A stretch of 6,153 nucleotides of DNA from Kosmotogaceae bacterium. Lineage in GTDB: Bacteria; Thermotogota; Thermotogae; Petrotogales; Kosmotogaceae. The stretch covers positions 1-6,153 of the forward strand of contig DLVL01000061.1 of assembly GCA_003444085.1 (NCBI GenBank), read 5' to 3'. The position numbers were made by a program, and so were the translations under genes. How positions within the stretch are numbered: position 1 is the first letter of the stretch; each line of letters opens with the position of its first letter. Below the pieces are notes generated by a model that was not told the origin of the DNA, did not search any database, and worked only from the letters and a program-made list of their open reading frames with translations. This document shows, piece after piece, positions 1-4,916 of the stretch.

Positions 1-36
1 TGTTTATTGCAGAATGTAATTACCTGGAATTGCAAA

Positions 37-59
37 GTGTTTTTGGTTGCAAAAAACAC
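37..59. repeat. A/T-rich hairpin near left edge
   Basis: GTGTTTTT (37-44) pairs with AAAAACAC (52-59), giving an 8-bp stem with a 7-base loop. Only the three outer pairs include G/C, and no T-tract follows directly on either strand. It is a weak terminator candidate at best and could be chance in A/T-rich DNA. Confidence 0.3.
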
Positions 60-90
60 ATTTGTTTGTTGCTGGAAAGAGCATCCTCTA

Positions 91-120
91 TTGCTCCGGT
101 TAACCACGTACTGCTATAGG
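91..120 (+). promoter_or_regulatory. Weak plus-strand promoter candidate
   Basis: TTGCTC (91-96), an 18-bp spacer and TATAGG (115-120), with TG two bases before the -10 box (TGC then TATAGG), resemble an extended -10 sigma-70/A-type promoter. No convincing plus-strand gene follows for several hundred bases, so this may be chance or may drive an unrecognised transcript. Confidence 0.22.
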
Positions 121-527
121 AAAACCAAAAATGATCTCCACTCAGAGCATGAGTGATAATAACCGAGTTTGAGATTTCGTCTGCAGGCTCTCCTCTTTCA
201 TGTGCATAATGCAGCAGCTCAACCAGGAGACTCTGTTATTCTTGACATTGCTCAGACCACTGCAGCTAAAGAAAACACTTTGAACCTGTCCGAACAGCTG
301 TCATTAGAGATTCTTTCAAGGTTGATCTCGATAAGAGCTATATTTGGATTATCAAGATTCGATTTGATGCGTCTCGCAGCAATACGGTCGACTACGACAA
401 CACAAGTTGCAATTGCAGCCAGGATTAAGAGCATTATGGATATTCCGGTACAGCTCGACTCTCCATCACGCCTGTCCGAGAGAGGGCAATGAGCAGCAGA
501 CTCGTGCCCTTTTCTTAATCTATAAGA

Positions 528-565
528 CAACAAAGTTTAATGAGAATGAGTCTCAATAATTGTTG
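528..565. repeat. Nested inverted repeat upstream of the small ORF
   Basis: The inner arms TGAGA (541-545) and TCTCA (551-555) are followed outward by TTA/TAA pairing and then by CAACAA (528-533) with TTGTTG (560-565), leaving a small bulge on one side. The outer arm runs into the predicted -35 box of the small plus-strand unit. It could be an operator or the hairpin end of an upstream transcript, but there is no clean T-tract. Confidence 0.35.
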
Positions 566-592
566 GATTTTGGTAATCCGGAGGAATATTAT
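563..592 (+). promoter_or_regulatory. Promoter candidate for the 39-aa ORF
   Basis: TTGGAT (563-568) and TATTAT (587-592) are separated by 18 bp. Transcription would start near base 599, about 10 bases before the Shine-Dalgarno and about 23 before the ATG of the small ORF. The short leader, good -10 box and intrinsic terminator after the ORF together make a self-consistent small transcription unit. The evidence is pattern only. Confidence 0.42.
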
Positions 593-621
593 CTAGTAAG
601 AAGCAAGAAGGAGGGATGATT

Positions 622-741
622 ATGAGAGGAAGGAGAAGAATTGCAGAGATAGATATCCTAGGAACAGGAAAAGACATGGACCTTCAGATCGAAAAAGTAA
701 AGACTCAAGTACGAAAGATTTCGCTTCCCTATATAGTGTAG
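622..741 (+). CDS. Small basic protein of 39 aa, function unknown
   Basis: This is a short plus-strand reading frame of 39 codons ending in TAG. It has a strong ribosome-binding site, GGAGG at 610-614, seven bases before the ATG. An in-frame ATG at 616 is too close to that site to be the start. The peptide begins with a run of basic residues (R2, R4, R5, R6) and has K/R through its second half (K25, K27, R31, K32), with nine basic and five acidic residues overall. It has no signal peptide or membrane segment and matches no family I recognise. A promoter-like pair lies upstream and an intrinsic terminator starts 16 bases after the stop, so the frame fills its predicted transcript. It is convergent to the kinase operon and shares the terminator hairpin with it. 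Alternatives are a small RNA with a fortuitous ORF, or a leftover of a larger gene. Confidence 0.45.
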   Translation: MRGRRRIAEIDILGTGKDMDLQIEKVKTQVRKISLPYIV

Positions 742-757
742 TATAAAGAAACACATT

Positions 758-782
758 GCCGGCCCACTTAGGGCCGGCTTTT
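758..782 (+). terminator. Intrinsic terminator, possibly bidirectional
   Basis: A perfect 8-bp GC-only stem, GCCGGCCC (758-765) with GGGCCGGC (771-778), encloses the 5-base loop ACTTA and is followed by TTTT (779-782) on the plus strand. It follows the 39-aa ORF directly. On the minus strand it lies about 105 bases after the kinase stop and is followed by a poorer U-rich stretch, so it may also end the isomerase-kinase transcript. Confidence 0.75.
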
Positions 783-883
783 GCTCGATCGGAAATTCGA
801 TCCATTATCCTTATGCTCACATCTCCAACTACAGGCCATTAGCCACAAGCTATAAGCTTCTCTTAAAGCCATAAGGCGCTCTG

Positions 884-2404
884 TCACGTTTCCCACATCA
901 GCCCTTTTGTCTTTTCATACAGGCGGCGGAAAATCGAATACTGCTTTTCATAAATCTTCCGATTCTCAGAATTCGGTGCGATAGGTTCCTTGTGTACAAC
1001 CCATTCTTTAATCCGCTCTGGTCGATCAATCAACCCCACACCAAGACCTGCAAGGAAGGCGTCACCGAAAGGAGCTTCAACAAGGCTTGAAACCTGCTTC
1101 ATTTTGAAACCGGTGATATCAGCGAATATCCTGTCCCATACCGACGATCTGGCAACACCGCCAACGATGGAACACTCGTCGTCCAGTTTCAGTCCTGCTT
1201 CAATTCCCGCCTCCATATTATGTCTGAGAGCGTATGCCGAACCTTCCATCAGTGCTTTGTAAAGATGTGCTCTCTTATGGTAAAGCGTTACTCCAAAGAA
1301 GACCCCCTTGGCCAAAGGATCCCATATGGGTGATCTTTCGCCCATGAAATAAGGAAGAACAATGACCCCGTCGCTACCAGCAGGAATGTCTTCAACTTCC
1401 TTGTCCAATAGCTGAAACGGAGACACTCCCATTCTGAGGGCTACGGCCTCTTCGCTTTCTCCGAATTCGTCTTTGAACCACTTTGCAAGAGCACCTGTGG
1501 TTGCAGAACCTCCAAAAGAGTAGATTCTCTCGGTGTCATGAACCACGTAAGGAAAGCTCACCAGACCAAATGGCATCCTTTCTCCATCGTGAACGGTACC
1601 CCAGCAGGTTGATGTTCCGACCATTGCAACATGCTCGCCCTCATCAAGTCCTCCTGCTGAGAGTTGTGCAACAGGTGCATCTATGCCACCTGCAATCACG
1701 GGTGTTCCTTCAAGTAGACCGCAGAGTTTGGAGCTCTCCTCAGTAATAGTTCCAACGACTTCGCTTGATCTGGTTATTCTTTCCGGCAGGAAGCTGACAG
1801 GTATACTCAGTGCGTCACACATCTCTGCTGACCATGTTAGCCTGTTGATATCAAACACGCCGCCGATGTTCCCCGCAGAAGAGTAGTCGGTTGCCAGCTC
1901 ATTCGTCAGTTGATAGACCACGAAGTCTTTAGGGGTCACGAACTTGTATATCTTTTTCCAGATGTCTGGTTCATTGTCTCTGATCCACATCATCTTTGTG
2001 AACCCGTAGTATGAATCAACGTAATTCCCGGTAATCGGGAAAATCAGGTCTTTCGGGACGTTCTCCTTAACCCAGCTGGTTTGAGTCGTTGCCCGGCGGT
2101 CCATCCATATTAGGCAAGGACGTAATGCCCGCATGTTTTTGTCGACGGGGACACCAGAGCCACCGTACAGACCGCTGATCGCAACTCCAGCGATCTTCTC
2201 GCTGGGAATGGCTGACTTCTCGATGACTTCTTTGATTGTCTCAAACGTGGCCTTTGCCCAGATATCTGGCCACTGTTCAGCCCAGTTGGGTTTGGGCTTT
2301 ATAACATCGTAGTCCTTCTCTGCCTGATCAATCACCTTCCCTGACCTGTCAACCAGAACGCTCTTGGTACCCTGAGTTCCAATATCACAACCGATGAGAT
2401 ACAT
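884..2404 (-). CDS. FGGY-family carbohydrate kinase, probable pentulokinase
   Basis: This cytoplasmic kinase transfers phosphate from ATP to a sugar, here most likely a ketopentose such as L-ribulose made by the isomerase upstream. At 506 aa it has the usual FGGY length. The N-terminal ATPase-fold signature is at residues 3-15 (IGCDIGTQGTK, with D7). A sugar-contacting stretch IWMDRRA lies at 99-105. The likely catalytic base is D242 in AGGIDAPVAQ. GTSTCWG is at 263-269, PYFMGERSP at 351-359, and the C-terminal signature GGVARSSVWDRIFADITG is at 415-432. The start is the ATG at 2404: AAGGTGG (2413-2419) lies eight bases upstream, whereas the in-frame GTG at 2416 falls inside that site. The gene follows the isomerase stop by 15 bases, so the pair is co-transcribed. 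The family is certain; the substrate is inferred from AraR and AraD next door. Xylulose, L-fuculose or another ketose cannot be excluded. Confidence 0.9.
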   Translation of the reverse strand: MYLIGCDIGTQGTKSVLVDRSGKVIDQAEKDYDVIKPKPNWAEQWPDIWAKATFETIKEVIEKSAIPSEKIAGVAISGLYGGSGVPVDKNMRALRPCLIWMDRRATTQTSWVKENVPKDLIFPITGNYVDSYYGFTKMMWIRDNEPDIWKKIYKFVTPKDFVVYQLTNELATDYSSAGNIGGVFDINRLTWSAEMCDALSIPVSFLPERITRSSEVVGTITEESSKLCGLLEGTPVIAGGIDAPVAQLSAGGLDEGEHVAMVGTSTCWGTVHDGERMPFGLVSFPYVVHDTERIYSFGGSATTGALAKWFKDEFGESEEAVALRMGVSPFQLLDKEVEDIPAGSDGVIVLPYFMGERSPIWDPLAKGVFFGVTLYHKRAHLYKALMEGSAYALRHNMEAGIEAGLKLDDECSIVGGVARSSVWDRIFADITGFKMKQVSSLVEAPFGDAFLAGLGVGLIDRPERIKEWVVHKEPIAPNSENRKIYEKQYSIFRRLYEKTKGLMWET

Positions 2405-2412
2405 AGCACATA

Positions 2413-2419
2413 CCACCTT
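2413..2419 (-). promoter_or_regulatory. Kinase ribosome-binding site deciding the start
   Basis: AAGGTGG on the minus strand lies eight bases before the ATG at 2404 and immediately after the isomerase stop (TAG, 2420-2422). An in-frame GTG at 2416 overlaps it and is therefore unlikely to be the start. Confidence 0.75.
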
Positions 2420-3844
2420 CTATAACTCGTCTATTTCGCATCTCAGCCATTGCCTGAGTTCTTCTGCTTCGGGCTCTCCATCGTCAAACTCAACACCACT
2501 CATGTACTTCGAAGCTTCAAGAATAACCGGCGCTATCTTGCCATGAACTCCAGCTACATGATGGATATAAGGTCCGTAGATGAGCTTCTCTTCAATTCGA
2601 GGCCAATTTTTGAATTTCACCCAGACGTAAGTTCCTTTGTTGAAAGGACCGGATACTGCTCTTGTGTGTGATGCAAAGATTTTGTACTGAGAGTTGTCTC
2701 CATCGAATCTCAATATGCTTATATCTCCCCCCTCGATTTCCCACTCGGATACTCCCGGGCTGTGGCTTTCCAGGATGAAGTGCCTTCCAATCTTGGGCCT
2801 GGATTTGGCAAGAGATAGAGGGAATGGACCACAGTGCCACAGTAATTCTGTATTGTCATCTTCAGGGTGTCTTATTGTTAAGTCTGCAAGAAACGATGGC
2901 CTTTGAAACATGGTTGCTGCCTGAGCCAGGTGCATGCTAATTGCTCCATGAACATCTGTCTCACACGCAACAGGAATACCCTCATCAGACAGCAGAGAAT
3001 GCGCAAAACATGGCATTACACCGAAAGCTCTCTGAAGAGCGTTCCAGCATTGAATAGCCAGTGCGCTGAGTTCTTCCTCTGACGCCCACTTCTTCATTGC
3101 CCTTTTCAGAGCCAGGACTTTCTCCAGATCTTTTTTCTCAATACCAGAATAATCAACTCTTTGACTCAGAAGCTCCATTTCTTCTTTCACTTCTTTTGAT
3201 TCAGTCAACTTTTCTGCCCAATCAACCACGTCCACAAGTGTTGTCGGGACAAGCTCAATGCCAAAACGTTCCAGCAATTCGCCTTCGTTATGGATTACAG
3301 TCCAGAAATCCCCGGGTCTGGTGCTTATGACACCGATTCTCATTTTTCTGAAGGCTTTCACAACAGAGACAGCAGCTAGAAAGTTTTTGAACCCGCGCTC
3401 AAAGACTTTGTCGTCAATCTTCGTATTAACGATATAGGTGAAAGGCACATTGAAACGTCTGAGCAGCTTGCTTGTAGCAAAAAGCCCGCATTGAGTATCT
3501 CTTGTGCGGCTTCCGTCTTGCAGAGGGGAATCATCTCTGGGACCCCATAACAGAACAGGAAGGCCCAGTTCTTTTGCCAGCTTTCCAACAGCCGCTTCTG
3601 TTCCGAAATTCACATGCGGCAGGAAGAGAGCATCGATCTTCTCATTTCTAAACTTCTCGGCAACTCTCTGTGAATCCTTCTGGTCATAGAGCAAGCCCTC
3701 CTTGTTCAACCAATCAAGACCGACAAAATCCACATCCCAACTTGTCAGTTTCTTCTCAATCAATCTCTTGTGTTCCAGGGCACTCTCTTTGCTGAATACG
3801 TTTCTCCTTGTCGGAGCCATGCCGATCTTCAGATGATGTTCCAT
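2420..3844 (-). CDS. L-fucose/L-arabinose isomerase-like sugar isomerase
   Basis: This is probably a metal-dependent ketol isomerase turning an aldose, by context L-arabinose, into its ketose in the cytoplasm. The 474-aa protein resembles the FucI/AraA superfamily, specifically the shorter L-fucose-isomerase-like group (COG2407 type) rather than classical bacterial AraA. Residues 1-160 look like the N-terminal Rossmann-like part (LFLPHVNFGTE at 73-83, PVLLWGPRDD at 96-105). A second alpha/beta segment starts near 167 (MRIGVISTRPGDF). The likely metal ligands are E295 in ACETDVHG, D321 in LADLTIRHPED, and a histidine of IHHVAGVHG (H428 or H429), matching the E-D-H triad of FucI in order. The start is the ATG at 3844, five bases after GGGGAGGAG; an in-frame GTG at 3859 overlaps that site. 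The gene heads a two-gene operon with the kinase, behind an AraR-type operator. Substrate choice is inferred; another aldose is possible. Confidence 0.85.
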   Translation of the reverse strand: MEHHLKIGMAPTRRNVFSKESALEHKRLIEKKLTSWDVDFVGLDWLNKEGLLYDQKDSQRVAEKFRNEKIDALFLPHVNFGTEAAVGKLAKELGLPVLLWGPRDDSPLQDGSRTRDTQCGLFATSKLLRRFNVPFTYIVNTKIDDKVFERGFKNFLAAVSVVKAFRKMRIGVISTRPGDFWTVIHNEGELLERFGIELVPTTLVDVVDWAEKLTESKEVKEEMELLSQRVDYSGIEKKDLEKVLALKRAMKKWASEEELSALAIQCWNALQRAFGVMPCFAHSLLSDEGIPVACETDVHGAISMHLAQAATMFQRPSFLADLTIRHPEDDNTELLWHCGPFPLSLAKSRPKIGRHFILESHSPGVSEWEIEGGDISILRFDGDNSQYKIFASHTRAVSGPFNKGTYVWVKFKNWPRIEEKLIYGPYIHHVAGVHGKIAPVILEASKYMSGVEFDDGEPEAEELRQWLRCEIDEL

Positions 3845-3848
3845 GTTA

Positions 3849-3857
3849 CTCCTCCCC
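3849..3857 (-). promoter_or_regulatory. Strong ribosome-binding site of the isomerase
   Basis: GGGGAGGAG on the minus strand is nearly fully complementary to the 16S 3' end and sits four bases before the ATG at 3844. It fixes the start, because the upstream in-frame GTG (3859) is fused to it. Confidence 0.85.
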
Positions 3858-3946
3858 ACTAGAGATAAGCTTCAGTATTAGGAGACCTTCTCACAGTTAC
3901 ATCTTCTCAGACACAGAAAAGCAAAGGCAACAAGAGAAACAAAGCT

Positions 3947-3968
3947 TATATAGGTACGTACATATATA
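3947..3968. promoter_or_regulatory. AraR-type operator upstream of the isomerase
   Basis: This is a 22-bp near-perfect palindrome: TATATA arms around the core GTACGTAC (3954-3961), with a single mismatched pair next to the core. Bacillus AraR is known to bind sites with such a GTAC-rich core and A/T flanks. The same 8-mer occurs in front of araR, where 14 of 17 aligned bases agree. It lies about 105 bases before the isomerase ATG and would repress the operon in the absence of inducer. A/T-rich -10-like boxes (TATATA, TATAAG on the minus strand) flank or overlap it, but no good -35 matches them. Confidence 0.75.
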
Positions 3969-3990
3969 GAGTTTATCAAACAATCGAGTC

Positions 3991-4005
3991 TGTTAAGCGC
4001 TTTCA
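3991..4005. promoter_or_regulatory. cre/LacI-operator-like palindrome
   Basis: TGTTAAGCGCTTTCA contains the palindrome AAGCGCTT with a central CG step and TG...CA ends, much like LacI/CcpA-family operators but with one extra base in the left arm. It lies just downstream of the candidate start point of the isomerase promoter, where a repressor would act. The binding protein is unknown; the site might answer to a second sugar regulator. Confidence 0.35.
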
Positions 4006-4012
4006 ATGATGC

Positions 4013-4042
4013 TCTATAAACTAACTCATCTTGCAAAAGCAA
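4013..4042 (-). promoter_or_regulatory. Candidate promoter of the isomerase-kinase operon
   Basis: On the minus strand, TTGCTT (4037-4042), an 18-bp spacer and TATAGA (4013-4018) form the best-spaced sigma-70/A-type pair in this gap. The start point would be near 4006, putting the cre-like palindrome in the first bases of the transcript and the AraR operator about 40-60 bases downstream as a roadblock. A promoter nearer the operator, with a weak -35, is the alternative. Confidence 0.35.
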
Positions 4043-4054
4043 GAACTAACTCAT
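4019..4054. repeat. Direct repeats flanking a perfect hairpin
   Basis: The 11-mer AACTAACTCAT occurs at 4019-4029 and 4044-4054. The 14 bases between them are exactly an inverted repeat, CTTGC-AAAA-GCAAG (4030-4043). The element overlaps the -35 and spacer of the candidate operon promoter. The repeats start 25 bases apart, so they could be paired binding sites. Alternatively they could be a duplication flanking a tiny insertion. Confidence 0.7.
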
Positions 4055-4211
4055 GTTTATCAGAGATTCTATCAGATGAGGAAATCTGTTCCAAATCAAG
4101 TCAATAAGAAGCTGGATCTCTAGAATAGACACAGAGGTCATTACTGCAAATATACTTTGCTAAACGTGTCTTTATGTCGAAAATCTGTATTCTTTAAGAT
4201 GTATGCCAGCA

Positions 4212-4227
4212 AATACGTCTGTACAAA
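4212..4227. promoter_or_regulatory. Possible degenerate AraR half-site
   Basis: Read on the minus strand, the 16 bases are TTTTGTACAGACGTAT. The first half (TTTGTAC) fits a Bacillus AraR half-site and the second half is degraded. The site lies about 35 bases past the araD stop and about 260 bp from the strong operator. AraR of Bacillus can bind cooperatively to spaced sites, so an auxiliary role is conceivable, but chance is quite possible. Confidence 0.2.
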
Positions 4228-4262
4228 ACAGTGAAGGACTTGCCTGACTTAGTGATGCTGTG

Positions 4263-4904
4263 TTATCTCTGACCGTATTTACTCTTGTATTGGTCGAAAA
4301 GTCTTTGGACTTCGCTATTGCTCAAGGATGTGGGGTTTCCCCAAGCAGAACTGAAGTAGCTTACTCGGGCAACTTCTTCGAGAAAGATCGCTTTCTTGAG
4401 CGAATCATCTACTGATGTGCCAATGATCAGAACACCATGTTTGCTAAGCAATACAGTTCCAGATTTCCTGAGAGCCTTCAGTGCTGACTTTCCTATTGCT
4501 TCGGAACCTACCGGGGCATACTCAGCTATCGGAATTTCTTCGCCAAAAACATCCGCATGTGCGGTGCAAAGGACAGGAATCGGCTTTTCCATTATCGCCC
4601 ATACAGTGGCGAAAGTTGAATGAGTATGTATAATCGAGCGTGCCCAATCAAGATGGTTGAAAAGGTGGAGATGTGTTGCAGTATCAACAGAAGGTGCTTT
4701 GTTGCCTTCAACGACTTCCCCGTTTAAGCCAACTACAACCATATCCTCATACATAAGCTTTGAATAGGGAATCCCAGAAGGCTTGATTATTACGTGTTGA
4801 TCGACTCTGAGACTAACATTTCCGCTTGTGTAGGCAGCCAGGTTGTATCTTTCAAGCATTAGATGAGCTTCTTGTAAGATTCGCTTCTCGTTCTCGTATA
4901 ACAT
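4263..4904 (-). CDS. araD: L-ribulose-5-phosphate 4-epimerase
   Basis: AraD is a cytoplasmic metal enzyme of the class II aldolase/epimerase family. It converts L-ribulose 5-phosphate to D-xylulose 5-phosphate, the last step of arabinose breakdown before the pentose phosphate pathway. In this 213-aa protein the phosphate-binding motifs GNVS (28-31) and KPSG (41-44) are present, as are the metal histidines H93 and H95 (IIHTHS) and H156 (SKHG). The epimerase-type acids D74 (SVDTATH) and D118 (AHADVFG) and the C-terminal tyrosine Y210 (SKYGQR) correspond to D76, D120 and Y229 of E. coli AraD, which argues against a fuculose-phosphate aldolase. I chose the ATG at 4904 because GGGGTGG lies five bases upstream and the N-terminus then aligns with E. 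coli AraD; a GTG at 4913 lies within that site. It follows araR by 11 bases and is surely co-transcribed. Alternative: another pentulose-phosphate epimerase or aldolase. Confidence 0.9.
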   Translation of the reverse strand: MLYENEKRILQEAHLMLERYNLAAYTSGNVSLRVDQHVIIKPSGIPYSKLMYEDMVVVGLNGEVVEGNKAPSVDTATHLHLFNHLDWARSIIHTHSTFATVWAIMEKPIPVLCTAHADVFGEEIPIAEYAPVGSEAIGKSALKALRKSGTVLLSKHGVLIIGTSVDDSLKKAIFLEEVARVSYFSSAWGNPTSLSNSEVQRLFDQYKSKYGQR

Positions 4905-4909
4905 GTCGG

Positions 4910-4916
4910 CCACCCC
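4910..4916 (-). promoter_or_regulatory. araD ribosome-binding site overlapping araR stop
   Basis: GGGGTGG on the minus strand lies five bases before the ATG at 4904 and shares a base with the araR stop codon TAG (4916-4918). This suggests translational coupling and makes the GTG at 4913, which is inside the site, an unlikely start. Confidence 0.65.

Larger units (their letters stand above)
1..540. other. Left-edge region without a recognisable gene
   Basis: No convincing intact gene is visible. Minus-strand open frames cover 252-533 (TTG-initiated, one hydrophobic stretch followed by basic residues) and, in another frame, 20-235 (no ATG). Neither has a ribosome-binding site at a suitable start and I recognise no family. 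A plus-strand frame at 169-492 overlaps them and also lacks a good start. The two minus-strand frames might be pieces of one decayed gene. The stretch also holds an A/T hairpin (37-59) and a weak plus-strand promoter-like pair (91-120). Confidence 0.5.
3860..4262. other. Intergenic control region of the isomerase-kinase operon
   Basis: No supported gene lies here. On the minus strand, after the araD stop, I see no clear terminator, so read-through from araD is possible. The stretch holds a degenerate AraR-like half-site (4212-4227), a repeat-hairpin-repeat element (4019-4054) overlapping a candidate promoter, a LacI-operator-like palindrome (3991-4005), the GTACGTAC operator (3947-3968), and an adenine-free leader tract (minus strand, 3945 down to 3908) before the ribosome-binding site. 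A long leader of about 100-160 bases is implied. Confidence 0.6.

Noticed and set aside
1..156. Plus-strand frame open from the window edge to 156, possible end of an entering gene
   Set aside because: Cysteine-rich, low-complexity translation without protein character; 51 open codons can occur by chance.
169..492. Plus-strand frame of 107 aa at the left edge
   Set aside because: TTG start without a ribosome-binding site, no recognisable motifs, and overlapped by equally open minus-strand frames.
580..600. GGAGG at 580-584 as a second ribosome-binding site
   Set aside because: No start codon follows at usable distance (ATTATCTAG) and the site overlaps the predicted -10 region.
620..820. Minus-strand frame of 66 aa
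   Set aside because: It runs through the GC-rich terminator hairpin and is antisense to the better supported 39-aa ORF.
3865..3949. ATAAGCTT...AAGCTTAT inverted repeat in the isomerase leader
   Set aside because: Only 8 bp with arms about 70 bases apart and no riboswitch-like core; likely chance.
4046..4141. Minus-strand ORF of 31 aa (MTSVSILEIQ...) between araD and the isomerase
   Set aside because: ATG present and somewhat hydrophobic, but there is no ribosome-binding site and it runs through the repeat-hairpin module; probably chance.
4146..4160. Inverted repeat GCAAA/TTTGC as araD terminator
   Set aside because: Only five A/T-rich pairs and no T-tract on the minus strand.
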